From Mycobacterium sp. (GTDB lineage Bacteria; Actinomycetota; Actinomycetes; Mycobacteriales; Mycobacteriaceae): DNA of 48,879 bases. The stretch lies in NCBI GenBank assembly GCA_018401645.1, contig JAGYKK010000021.1:1-48879 (forward strand), written 5' to 3'. The notes under the pieces were generated by a model. That model worked only from the letters and a program-made list of their open reading frames with translations. It was not told the DNA's origin and searched no databases. Positions 17,113 through 25,981 of the stretch are shown here, piece after piece (position 1 is the stretch's first letter; every line of letters starts with the position of its first letter). The position numbers and the translations under genes were made by a program.

Positions 17113-17541
17113 CTAGCCCCACCAGAATGCAGTGGCGATCGCGATGTAGAGCGCGATCAGCGCCGCGCCCTCGAACCAGTTCGATTCCCCGTCGAAGGTG
17201 ACGAGCACCGCCACCAGCGCCGACATCACCATCACCGCCAACAACAACGGAGACAACACCAGGTCGAAACCGGGCTGACCAAGGAACGCCGCCGACAGAC
17301 ACACGATAGGAGCCACAGTGAGCGCGATCTGCACCGGCGACTGCAGGATGCGGTCCCCGAGGGCCTCCACCGAACGGCCGACCAGTGAGGCCAGCGTGGC
17401 CAGGGCGAGAGCGGCCACGATGAAGGAGACCACGGAGTTGGCGTGGGCGAAGTGCAAGGCCCCGGCGCCGACGGCGGCGAGCACCGTGATCGCGATCATG
17501 GTCCGGTCCCGCCTCGTCAGCAGGGGCGCGGCAGCGGTCAT
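17113..17541 (-). CDS. Ca2+/H+ exchanger (CaCA family) with large in-frame internal deletion
   Basis: 142 residues, less than half the usual 350 or so. The N-terminal part TVLAAVGAGALHFAHANSVV and LATLASLVGRSVEALGDR is the normal start. The C-terminal part QSPVQIALTVAPIVCLSA and LVTFDGESNWFEGAALIALY with a final WWG is the normal end. Between GDR and ILQSPVQ the whole first alpha-repeat and the middle are missing, yet the frame is preserved. AGGAGG precedes ATG 17541. As written it lacks the paired ion-binding repeats and is unlikely to transport. Confidence 0.78.
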   Translation of the reverse strand: MTAAAPLLTRRDRTMIAITVLAAVGAGALHFAHANSVVSFIVAALALATLASLVGRSVEALGDRILQSPVQIALTVAPIVCLSAAFLGQPGFDLVLSPLLLAVMVMSALVAVLVTFDGESNWFEGAALIALYIAIATAFWWG

Positions 17542-17614
17542 CGTCACGGGGCCTCCTGGGGATCGGGTCGGAGGGAGTTTGCCAGAATCGTGGCGCCCGG
17601 TGTTGGAAACCCGG

Positions 17615-18316
17615 CTACTCGGCCGGCCTGTCGACGGCGATGACCTCCCCACGGTTGATCGAGACCCAGTCCCGAGCTTCGACATAGGGCCGGAAAGTCT
17701 CGACGATCAGTGCCGCGTCGGCGCCCGTCTTGGGTCGCTGAAGTTCGTAGAGGTGCGGAAACTCCGTCCAGGCCACCACCGCGTCCCAGAGTCGCACCGC
17801 CGCCGGCCCGGTTGGTGGATCCACCAGCACGGGCCCGAATAGACACTGGCCATCCGGGAAAAACAGCGTCGGCACTCCGTAACCGGCGGTACTGACCACC
17901 CGTTGGTGGTCGGCCATCACCTCATCATTGGTGGTCGGATCCGCGATGGCCTCATCCACCAGAGCGGCATCGAATCCGAGTTCCTCGAGCAGGTGTCGGG
18001 CAACGGCCTTCTCGTGCGGCTTCCTGCCCTCGACGTGGAGTGCCCGTGCGGAGCGCTCGTACCAGGCGTCGACATCGGCCATCGACCGGCGCCGCAGCAG
18101 CGCGCCGATGCGCATCATCGACCACCCGTAGGACCACTCGCGTTCCCAGGGATGCTTCTTGCCCTCGACGCGGTTGATCTCCTCGAGGCTGAAGAAGCGC
18201 CAGTTCACCTGCAGGCCCGTCTGGTCGCGCACTTCCCGAATCCACCGCGACGTCTGGTAGGCGTACGGGCACATGACGTCGAAGTGGAAGTCGACGTAGT
18301 CGGGTCGAGCGCTCAC
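17615..18316 (-). CDS. DsbA family oxidoreductase (mycothiol-dependent nitroreductase-like)
   Basis: 233 residues of the DsbA/2-hydroxychromene isomerase thioredoxin fold: [17 protein letters not shown] near residues 9-25 with the CPYA active-site region, a helical insert, and GYGVPTLFF for the cis-Pro loop near residue 150. It resembles the Rv2466c-type mycobacterial enzymes, though the second Cys of CxxC is absent here (CPYA), so a mechanism through one Cys is implied. No signal peptide, so cytosolic. Partner and substrate not shown by context. Confidence 0.8.
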   Translation of the reverse strand: MSARPDYVDFHFDVMCPYAYQTSRWIREVRDQTGLQVNWRFFSLEEINRVEGKKHPWEREWSYGWSMMRIGALLRRRSMADVDAWYERSARALHVEGRKPHEKAVARHLLEELGFDAALVDEAIADPTTNDEVMADHQRVVSTAGYGVPTLFFPDGQCLFGPVLVDPPTGPAAVRLWDAVVAWTEFPHLYELQRPKTGADAALIVETFRPYVEARDWVSINRGEVIAVDRPAE

Positions 18317-18430
18317 CCCCGAACAGTAGACGCACAGATCAGTCCGCGACCGCGTTGGCGGAATCTGCCGGGTGCGTCCACCCGCGGTGGCACGATTGGC
18401 CCCGGGATCAGATCAGCGAGGGAGTCCGAC

Positions 18431-19654
18431 GTGGTACTCGTCCTGGCATTCGGGGTGATGTTGCTGATCAGTGTCTCGCTGTCCGGCGTCGCCGCACGCA
18501 CCGTGTTGTCGACGGCGCTGCTGTTCCTCGTCGCCGGGGCACTAATCGGGCCGGGCGGGCTGGGTCTGGTGCAGTTGAGTGCCGACGACGGAATCGTCGC
18601 AGTGCTCGCCGACATCGCGTTGTTCACCGTGTTGTTCACCGACGGACAACGCGCCAGTGTCCCCGCGTTGCGGGAGGGGTGGCGGCTGTCCGGGCGCGCG
18701 CTGGGAATCGGCATGCCACTGGCGATGATCGGGATCGCTGTTCCCGCGCACTATCTCGTCGGCCTCGACTGGCCGACGGCGTTCCTGCTCGGTGCGATCC
18801 TGTCTCCGACCGACCCGGTTTTCGCCGCGGCGTTGGTGGGCCGTACCGATGTGCCGTTGCGCCTGCGTCGTCTCCTCAATGTGGAGTCCGGACTCAATGA
18901 CGGTCTCGCCCTGCCCTTCGTGCTGATCTTTCTGGCGATGGCTCAGCACGAGGATTCCCACATCGGTGTCGTCCTGGAGGAGTTGGTGCTCGGCTTGGCC
19001 ATCGGGATCGGTGTAGCGGCACTCGTCGCACTGGCCTGGCGCAGCAAGATCCTGACTGCCGAACCCCGACTGCAGCCACTGGGTCCGGTCGCGATCGCAG
19101 TGATCGTGTACGCCGCATGTCACTTAACCCACGCCAATCCGTACTTGGCCGCGTTCGCCGCAGGCTCGGCACTGGCAACCATGGATCATGTCGCCGCGGA
19201 GAGCTTCGAGCCGTTCGGCGATCTGCTCTCCGAGCTGACAAAGTTCGCCGCACTGCTGGTTTTCGGAGCCCTGATCACCCCGGATCGGATGTCCCATCTG
19301 GGTTGGCAGGGCTGGCTTTTGGCGTTGATGGCCATCCTGCTGGTGCGGCCCGCGTCGATGCTGCTGTCCCTGATCCGCACACCGATGCCGCGTTCGGAGC
19401 GGCTGACCGCCGCGTGGTTCGGCCCGAAGGGATTCGCGTCGGTGGTCTACGGCCTGCTGATCCTGCAGGCCGGTCTGCCGAACGGCGAGAAGCTCTTCGA
19501 TCTGATCGCCGTCACAATTGCGCTGTCGATCATCCTGCATTCCTCGACCGACGTTCCGGTCGCGCGCATGCTGCGGATCGAGCCCCCCGACCACCTACCG
19601 GCCGGCCATTACGATCCGATCGAGCCGCCACCGATACCTGACCGCGGCGGCTGA
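18431..19654 (+). CDS. Cation:proton antiporter (CPA1-type Na+/H+ exchanger)
   Basis: 407 residues with about 11-12 hydrophobic segments. Conserved features are GALIGPGGLGL in the first helices, LSPTDPVFAAALV near residue 120, LNVESGLNDGLALPFV near residues 145-160 (the ND motif of CPA1 transporters), and a late AWFGPKGFASVVYGL. It should exchange Na+ or K+ for protons at the inner membrane. GTG 18431 is chosen because GCGAGGGAG precedes it; the longer frame is antisense to the DsbA-like gene. Confidence 0.88.
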   Translation: MVLVLAFGVMLLISVSLSGVAARTVLSTALLFLVAGALIGPGGLGLVQLSADDGIVAVLADIALFTVLFTDGQRASVPALREGWRLSGRALGIGMPLAMIGIAVPAHYLVGLDWPTAFLLGAILSPTDPVFAAALVGRTDVPLRLRRLLNVESGLNDGLALPFVLIFLAMAQHEDSHIGVVLEELVLGLAIGIGVAALVALAWRSKILTAEPRLQPLGPVAIAVIVYAACHLTHANPYLAAFAAGSALATMDHVAAESFEPFGDLLSELTKFAALLVFGALITPDRMSHLGWQGWLLALMAILLVRPASMLLSLIRTPMPRSERLTAAWFGPKGFASVVYGLLILQAGLPNGEKLFDLIAVTIALSIILHSSTDVPVARMLRIEPPDHLPAGHYDPIEPPPIPDRGG

Positions 19655-19661
19655 CGCGTCC

Positions 19662-21089
19662 CTAGAAGGGTGGTGGGTCGGCGGCCCAGCGGGCTTCGTT
19701 GAGGCCGCGTTCCCAGGCGATGCGGGCGGCGCGTTCGGCGGCGCGGGTGCGTTGTCGGGTGGGCATCATCAGGGTGCGTCCCGGGGATGAACTCGGGCCC
19801 GGCGCTGCGGTGGTGAGGGTGTCGGTGGTGAGGGGTTCGGTTGGGGTGGCCAGGTGCGGGAAGAACAGTGCCCCGCCCGGGGTGGTCGTGTAGGTGCGCC
19901 CCGACGGCGATCTCCACACGATGGTGCCATCAGGGAATTGCTGTTCAGCCCACCCGTTGTCCCCGCACCAAAACGTCTTCACCAGATGATGCGGACGACA
20001 CTTGAGGTGAATGTTGGATGGATGGGTCAACCCACCAGCAATCCACGGAATCGAATGGTCCAGATCGCAGAACTGCCCCGCCACATCGCAGCCCGGGAAC
20101 CGACACCACAAATCCCGGGCCCGAATGAACTCCGCCAACGCCACCGACGGCCGATACTGCGCCTCAGCGCTGAACTCGTGGGCCGGCTTCACGGGCCGCA
20201 GCTGCGCCCGCGGCACCAGATCGCGGACCGTCTGCGCCGCTACCGCCCCAAACCCCGCCAGATACCCCGGCGCCACGGACTCCCCCGACACCGTGGCCTG
20301 CTGCGCCACCACATGAATCACCACCTGCGCCGGGGGCGCCTCCGCGCCGGCGGCCGGGCACCGTTCGGATCCGCAATCACAGACCATGAAGTCCAGGCCC
20401 GCGGCCAACGCCGCCAACGCATCCGCACGCCGCTGACGCTTGGTGCGCGAATCCCCGGTGCACACCGACCCCGCCAACAGATCCAGCCGCCGATCCAACA
20501 CCGCGGCATCCGCCGCGCGCACCACACCCCAAAACTCCGCCAGGCCACCCACCCCACTGCCCAACGGCCCGATCTCCACATGCCGATCCGCATCAGCATC
20601 CCGGGCCACCCGCTCAGCGGCAGGATCCAGCTCGCGAACAAACCAATCCACCACCTCGGTGACCCTGCGCCGCGACAACCCGTTCCACCCCGGCGCCGCC
20701 ACCGCCAACCGGGCATCAATATCGGCCAACACCTGCTCATCGGTGATCAACCCGGTCCGAAACACCACCACCGCCACCACCCGGAAATCCACCAACCCCG
20801 CCACCAACGCCGCCCCCAACCTCGGCAACCGCTCCAACAACTCCACCCCGTAATTCATCTCCGAGGACGCCCGACCCCGACTGATCCCCAACTCCGCGCC
20901 CACCTCCGCAGCCACGGCCTCCCAATTGTCGATACACCACTGCAACCGATCGGCATCCTCCACATCCGCCATCCGCACCTGACACAACCGACCCGCCGCC
21001 AACAACCGCCGCCCCACCGCCACCCGCTCCGCACACTGCCCCGCAGCCATCTCCGCCAACAACCCCGCCTCATCCACAAACTCGAACAT
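19662..21089 (-). CDS. DUF222 / HNH endonuclease domain protein (13E12 repeat family)
   Basis: About 475 residues. The N-terminal DUF222 region runs roughly from residue 5 to 330 and includes ISRGRASSEMNYGVELLERL. A C-terminal HNH domain has CRFPGCDVAGQFCDLDHSIP and HPSNIHLKCRPHHLVK. This is the REP13E12-type family, present in many copies in mycobacteria; one copy is a known prophage integration site in M. tuberculosis. ATG 21089 (MFEFVDEAGLL) matches the usual start. The gene is intact, and no att-like duplication or phage gene is visible beside it. Confidence 0.88.
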   Translation of the reverse strand: MFEFVDEAGLLAEMAAGQCAERVAVGRRLLAAGRLCQVRMADVEDADRLQWCIDNWEAVAAEVGAELGISRGRASSEMNYGVELLERLPRLGAALVAGLVDFRVVAVVVFRTGLITDEQVLADIDARLAVAAPGWNGLSRRRVTEVVDWFVRELDPAAERVARDADADRHVEIGPLGSGVGGLAEFWGVVRAADAAVLDRRLDLLAGSVCTGDSRTKRQRRADALAALAAGLDFMVCDCGSERCPAAGAEAPPAQVVIHVVAQQATVSGESVAPGYLAGFGAVAAQTVRDLVPRAQLRPVKPAHEFSAEAQYRPSVALAEFIRARDLWCRFPGCDVAGQFCDLDHSIPWIAGGLTHPSNIHLKCRPHHLVKTFWCGDNGWAEQQFPDGTIVWRSPSGRTYTTTPGGALFFPHLATPTEPLTTDTLTTAAPGPSSSPGRTLMMPTRQRTRAAERAARIAWERGLNEARWAADPPPF

Positions 21090-21180
21090 ACATTCGATGA
21101 TAGAACCCGACACTGACAGTTTTTGCCCCGAGTAAGGTTGTGTCGGCGAAGTGCCAGGCACGCCAGGCCCAGGAGGACAC

Positions 21181-22962
21181 ATGTCCCTGCTGTTCAATCC
21201 CCGCACCTATGACCCGAGTTCCTTCGACGAGGGCACTCGTCGGCAGCTCCTCGCGTTGATCGACTTCTTCGAGAGCAAAGGTCTGGCCAGAAACAAAGAC
21301 GAGTACTACTCCGGGGAGTGGTATAGCGACTTCCTGAAACTGATCGCTGACAAAAAGATCTTCGCCACCTTCGCCACACCCGCAGAGGTCGGCGCCTTGG
21401 TCGGCAACAACGACGCGCGCTGGGATCTCGCCCGGATCAACGAACTCAACGAGATCCTGGGCTTCTATTCACTGGCACACTGGTACGCCTGGCAGGTCTC
21501 AGTGCTCGGCCTGGGCCCGGTGTGGCTCAGCGATAACAACGAGGCGCGCAAGCGGGTCGCCGGACTCTTGGACGAGGGCAACATTTTCGGATTCGGACTT
21601 TCCGAACGCGAACACGGCGCCGATATCTATTCCTCGGACATGATCCTCACCCGGACCGCCGACGGGTTCAGCGCCAGTGGCGGCAAGTGGTACATCGGCA
21701 ACGGCAACGCCGCCGGGCGATTGAGCGTGTACGGCAAGTTCGCCGAGGACGATCCCGAGCATGCGAACGAGCACGTGTTCTTTCTGGTCGACCCGAGCCA
21801 CCAGAGCTACGAACTTATCAAGAACGTCGTCGCCGGCCAGATGTTCGTCGCGGGTTTCAACCTCCATGAATACCCGGTGGCCCCAGCCGATGTCCTTCAC
21901 GCCGGTAAGTCCGCCTTCGACGCGGCATTAGCCACGGTGAACGTCGGCAAGGTCAACCTCGGCTGGGCCAGCATCGGCATCTGCGAGCACGCCTTCTACG
22001 AGTCCGTGACCCACGCCAACAACCGCATCCTCTACGGCAACCGGGTCACCGCCTTCCCGCACGTGCGCCGCATGCTCGCCGACGCCTATGCGCGACTGGT
22101 GGCGATGAAGATTTTCGCCGCCCGGTCAACCGACTACTTCCGCTCCGCCAGCGAGGACGACCGTCGTTTCCTGTTGTTCAACCCGATCACCAAAGCGAAG
22201 GTGACCAGCGAGGGCGAGCGCGTCATCGACCTGCTCTGGGACGTCATCGCCGCCCGCGGCTTCGAACGCGACACCTATTTCAGTCGGGCCGCCACTGACA
22301 TCCGTGCGCTACCCAAACTCGAGGGCACCGTCCACGTGAACATCGCCTTAGTGCTGAAGTTCATGCCGCAATACCTCGGCGCGGCACACGGTGCGGCCCA
22401 GCACTATCCGGATATTCCGGTCCGCCAGGACAATGCCGACGACGCCTACCTTTTCCACCAGGGCCCGGCTAAAGGTCTGGGTTCGATCGGCTTCGCAGAT
22501 TGGCGGCCCGCCTTCGACCGATTTGGCCACCTCGAAAATGTCGGCATCTTCCGCCAACAGATCGATGCGTTCACCCAGCTTGTCCTGACAGCCCCGCCGA
22601 CGGAAGCGCAGCAGAAGGACCTCGATTATCTGCAGGTGCTCGGTCAGCTATTCGCCCAGATCGTCTACGGGCAACTAATACTGGAATCCGCTGCGTTGGC
22701 CATCGACGATGGCGCGACTCGTCCGGGATCGGTCAGTGACGTCTCGGACCTCACCGAGGCGCACCTCGATCGCATCTTCGCGGTGTTTGTCCGGGACATG
22801 GCCGATCAGGCGGTGCAGTTGCACGGCCAGGCATCAGCAACCGCGGCGCAGAGTGCTGCAGGATTGGCGATCGTCCGCAAGCCGCGCATCGACTCCGAGG
22901 CCGAGGAGACGTTCGTCGCCGAGGTGCTGTCCTACAGCGGCGCCTATGAGATGAAGCCCTGA
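21181..22962 (+). CDS. Acyl-CoA dehydrogenase/oxidase family protein
   Basis: 593 residues, a long acyl-CoA dehydrogenase-like flavoprotein. The middle domain has FGFGLSEREHGADIYSSDM (flavin-contacting region) and GGKWYIGNGNAAG. The C-terminal helical half includes NRVTAFPHVRRMLADAYAR and VQLHGQASATAAQSAAG. AGGAGG lies 5 nt before ATG 21181. Such enzymes open beta-oxidation of fatty or sterol-derived acyl-CoAs; which acyl group is used here cannot be read from the sequence. The promoter region is shared with the divergent 13E12-type gene. Confidence 0.85.
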   Translation: MSLLFNPRTYDPSSFDEGTRRQLLALIDFFESKGLARNKDEYYSGEWYSDFLKLIADKKIFATFATPAEVGALVGNNDARWDLARINELNEILGFYSLAHWYAWQVSVLGLGPVWLSDNNEARKRVAGLLDEGNIFGFGLSEREHGADIYSSDMILTRTADGFSASGGKWYIGNGNAAGRLSVYGKFAEDDPEHANEHVFFLVDPSHQSYELIKNVVAGQMFVAGFNLHEYPVAPADVLHAGKSAFDAALATVNVGKVNLGWASIGICEHAFYESVTHANNRILYGNRVTAFPHVRRMLADAYARLVAMKIFAARSTDYFRSASEDDRRFLLFNPITKAKVTSEGERVIDLLWDVIAARGFERDTYFSRAATDIRALPKLEGTVHVNIALVLKFMPQYLGAAHGAAQHYPDIPVRQDNADDAYLFHQGPAKGLGSIGFADWRPAFDRFGHLENVGIFRQQIDAFTQLVLTAPPTEAQQKDLDYLQVLGQLFAQIVYGQLILESAALAIDDGATRPGSVSDVSDLTEAHLDRIFAVFVRDMADQAVQLHGQASATAAQSAAGLAIVRKPRIDSEAEETFVAEVLSYSGAYEMKP

Positions 22963-22977
22963 CGCGAAGGCAGACCT

Positions 22978-23667
22978 ATGACAACACGACGGCTATTTCT
23001 TGGCGCCCTGCCGGTAGCGGCGTTAACCCTCGCGGCCTGCAGCACGAACAGGACCGCCAAAGAGGTCCTCGACAGCGTGGGCCCGCCGCCCGAACCTGCG
23101 ACCCCTGACGACGCCATCCAGGCACTGGTCGAAGGCAACGCACGGTTCGCCACGCTCGCACCCCAGGTTCGCGACACCGCCGATATCGAACTCCTCTGGA
23201 CTTCCGGAATAGACCAGAAACAGGAACCGTTCGCCAGCGTTCTCGGCTGCGCCGACAGTCGGCTTGCGCCGGAAATCATCTTCGACCAATTTGTCGGCGA
23301 CATCTTCGTCGTGCGCGAGGCCGGGAACATCGCGGTCTCACCTACCAACCTGGGAAGCCTGGAATACGGTCAGGCGGTGCTGAAGTCCAAAGTGTTGGTG
23401 GTCCTCGGCCACTCGAACTGCGGGGCAGTTCAAGCCGCGTACACGAATGCGGAACCGGGCGGCAACATCCAGTCGGTCATCGACGCCATCAGGCCCGCCA
23501 TCGCTGGCGCTACCAGTCTTGAGGACGCCATCATGCGTAACGTTCGCGTGGTCAAGGACCAAATCCGCAAGGACAGCGTAATACTCAGAGAAGCAGAGCA
23601 ATCCGAGGAATTCGCTATTGTGGGCGCCTACTACGACATCACGACCGCGGTGGTTCGCTTTCTGTAG
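22978..23667 (+). CDS. Beta-carbonic anhydrase, predicted Tat-exported lipoprotein
   Basis: 229 residues. The N-terminus MTTRRLFLGALPVAALTLAA carries a twin-arginine motif (TRRLFLG) followed directly by a lipobox LAAC with Cys 21. The catalytic domain has the zinc ligands of beta-class enzymes: CADSR near residue 91 and HSNCG near residue 144. Carbonic anhydrase interconverts CO2 and bicarbonate. Anchoring on the outer face of the membrane is less usual for this class and implies folding with zinc before export. It starts 15 bp after the acyl-CoA dehydrogenase and is probably co-transcribed. Confidence 0.88.
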   Translation: MTTRRLFLGALPVAALTLAACSTNRTAKEVLDSVGPPPEPATPDDAIQALVEGNARFATLAPQVRDTADIELLWTSGIDQKQEPFASVLGCADSRLAPEIIFDQFVGDIFVVREAGNIAVSPTNLGSLEYGQAVLKSKVLVVLGHSNCGAVQAAYTNAEPGGNIQSVIDAIRPAIAGATSLEDAIMRNVRVVKDQIRKDSVILREAEQSEEFAIVGAYYDITTAVVRFL

Positions 23668-23673
23668 ACGCGC

Positions 23674-25212
23674 TCAGACTTTCCCAATCCGGTGGGTGCG
23701 CTCGCGAGCCAGGGTCTCACCGCGAAAGAAAGCCGGCGACTTCAGGTTCCAGATGATCATCAGAATGACTCCACCGATCAGGCTGAGCACGCCGATGACG
23801 AACACGGTGCCGATCCCGGCCAGCGAACCGCCCGAGCCATACTCCGGGCTCATCATCTGGTAGGCCTCGAATAGGCCGACCGGAATGAGTACGAGGGCGC
23901 CGATCCCCGGCAGGATCACCTGCTCCAATGCGGTCCGCCAGTGCTCGAAGGCGGTGTCCCAGAAATAGAGCACCGAGGAGACCGCAACCACGGAGTAGTA
24001 GGTCATGATGGCGATCCCGACGCTGTAGACGCAGTCCTCCACGATGCTGTCGCTGACCGTTACCAGTCCGCCGTAGATGGCCAGGGTGGTCAGGCCGATG
24101 AACCAGGTCGCAAAAGTGGGTGTCTGCCGGACCTCGTCGACGGAGGCGAAGCGCCCGGGCAGCGCCTTATAGGTGGCCATCGAGAGCACTCCGCGCACCG
24201 TCGCCATCACCGTGGACAGCGTCGCCGAGAACGCGGAGAGCCCAACGATCACCGCGGCGATCAAGGCCCCTCCCGAGCCGACCGCGTCGCGCGCCAGGCC
24301 CGAGAAGATGTCGTCGATGTTGGCCGCGTTCGTCAGGCTGTCCTCGCTGCTGTCATCGATCCCGGCGTACGCCAGCGCGGCGACACTGAACACCACGTAG
24401 GTGACGACCGTGATCAGGATCGCCGTCACACCGGTGCGACCGGACTGCTCTGCGGTGCCCTCGGTCTCTTCCGACAGCGACAGCGCGGCATCGAAGCCCC
24501 AGAAGATGAAGACCGCCACCAGAAAGCCGCCGAGCAGGGCGCTGAAAGAGGTGATGGCGAACGGGTTGAACCACTCCCAGGAGAACGGCTCGACCGTCGC
24601 ATCGCGTTCCCTGCGAAAGATGTTGATTGCCAGTATCGCTGCGAACAACAGCAGCCCGCCGTACTGGATGATGGTCAAGATGATCGTGGTGCGGGAGGAT
24701 TCCTCCGCGCCACGGGCCACCAGCCACGTCGTGACGAAGATGAACCCCGCCGCGATCAAAACCTTCAGCCAATCCGGCGGATCGTCGATTCCGAACGCCG
24801 AGGTCGCCGCGCTCACCGTGATGCCGGCGGCGCCGACCCCGGCCAGGATGCTGGAGAGCATCAGGGCAAACCCGCCGATCCAGCCAATGTGGGGCATGAT
24901 CGCCTTGGAACCCCAGGTAAAGACGGTTCCGGCGTCCGGTGCGGCGTCGGTGAGGTGCTTGTAGGCCAGGGCGACGAAATACATCGGGATCACCGCGATG
25001 ATGAACACCACCGGCATCTGATAGCCGGCCTCATTAGCCCCGTGACCCAGCGCGCCGGTCAGTGAATACGCCGGTGCAGTGGCGGCCAGGCCGATCGCGA
25101 CCGCCCCGATAAGCGAGATCGACCCCTTCTTCAGACCTTTGGATTTCAGGCCCTCCATCGGCGGGTCGGTGACATAACCGGCCCCGTCCACACCCGACCC
25201 CTGCTGGCTCAT
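23674..25212 (-). CDS. APC family amino acid permease
   Basis: 512 residues with about 12 hydrophobic segments. The first helices include KKGSISLIGAVAIGLAATAP and ALGHGANEAG, the family's first transmembrane region. The middle has FIFWGFDAALSLSEETEGTA, a typical APC segment after TM6. Likely an amino acid or amine importer in the cytoplasmic membrane; the substrate cannot be named. Downstream of the L,D-transpeptidase gene on the same strand with 34 bp between. Confidence 0.87.
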   Translation of the reverse strand: MSQQGSGVDGAGYVTDPPMEGLKSKGLKKGSISLIGAVAIGLAATAPAYSLTGALGHGANEAGYQMPVVFIIAVIPMYFVALAYKHLTDAAPDAGTVFTWGSKAIMPHIGWIGGFALMLSSILAGVGAAGITVSAATSAFGIDDPPDWLKVLIAAGFIFVTTWLVARGAEESSRTTIILTIIQYGGLLLFAAILAINIFRRERDATVEPFSWEWFNPFAITSFSALLGGFLVAVFIFWGFDAALSLSEETEGTAEQSGRTGVTAILITVVTYVVFSVAALAYAGIDDSSEDSLTNAANIDDIFSGLARDAVGSGGALIAAVIVGLSAFSATLSTVMATVRGVLSMATYKALPGRFASVDEVRQTPTFATWFIGLTTLAIYGGLVTVSDSIVEDCVYSVGIAIMTYYSVVAVSSVLYFWDTAFEHWRTALEQVILPGIGALVLIPVGLFEAYQMMSPEYGSGGSLAGIGTVFVIGVLSLIGGVILMIIWNLKSPAFFRGETLARERTHRIGKV

Positions 25213-25246
25213 GGCCGAAGTCTGGCACCCCGGAGGGCTGCTGCGA

Positions 25247-25860
25247 TCAGGAACCGACCGGAATCAGTGTCGGACTTCCAACGCCGATGGTGATCCGCGG
25301 CGCTGCCGCGGGGTCCAGCCAGGTCAATATCGAGCGCATCTCGTCTCGGCCGATGGCCACGCATCCCCAGGTTGGATTGCCGTCGGTGACGTGCAGGAAG
25401 ATCCCAGACACCCGCCCCGGAATTCGCTGCGGGTTGACCGCGATATTGACCGCGTAGTCATAGACCGGGCCGGAGTCGTAAAGGTTCTCGGTGATCGAGG
25501 AGGGGTTGCTCGCAGAGCGCACATGGGTGTTGTAGGTCGGTGAGGAGGCGTCTTCATCCCACCAATCCTGATTTGTGGCTTGGAAGTACGGCATCTTGGT
25601 GCCGGGATTGGGTTCCCGCCCGAAGGCCTGGTCGAATGCGAACGTGCCCTCTGGAGTGCGGTAAACGCCATCGGCGGGGATACCGATACCGAGTTCGCCG
25701 ACCTTGGCGGGCGTCGGCCCCAGGACCGCCTTCCACTGCTGCCCGACCCGTTGGTAGGCGGTGAGGGTGCCCGTCGTCGCGTCCGTGGCGGGAACACCGC
25801 GGGTGGCTCGGCCGACGCCGGTGCGGCCAGCGCCAACATCAGCACCACCAGTCCGAGCAA
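25247..25860 (-). pseudogene. Secreted L,D-transpeptidase-like (YkuD) protein, frameshifted after the signal peptide
   Basis: A hydrophobic signal (LVVLMLALAAPASA) starts near 25860, probably from TTG. Near 25795 the frame must shift to give ATDATTGTLTAYQRVGQQWK, then TPEGTFAFDQAFG, MPYFQATNQDWWDEDASS, and the catalytic region HVTDGNPTWGCVAIGRDEM, which has the His/Cys arrangement of YkuD-type transpeptidases. The family makes 3-3 crosslinks in mycobacterial peptidoglycan. The C-terminal catalytic half is continuous, so one base would restore the gene. Its true start is uncertain. Confidence 0.72.
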
Positions 25861-25981
25861 GCCCGCGATTCTGGTCAGCGCTTTGGCCGTTTCACGTCGC
25901 GATCGTAACCGGGCGGGATCGCCGATTCAGGGAAGCAGAGCCGGGAGGCGCCGATCCCGGACTGGGATACTGGCATGCACC

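Noticed and set aside
17903..18430. N-terminal extension of the cation antiporter
   Set aside because: The extension is antisense to the DsbA-like gene. A good ribosome-binding site and the first membrane helix support GTG 18431.
19662..21089. Prophage attachment at the 13E12-type gene
   Set aside because: The family can host phage integration, but here the gene is intact and both neighbours are ordinary metabolic genes. No integrase or att duplication.
19854..21116. 420-codon plus-strand frame opposite the DUF222/HNH gene
   Set aside because: Arg/His/Pro-rich composition is the shadow of the real minus-strand gene, which has clear HNH motifs.
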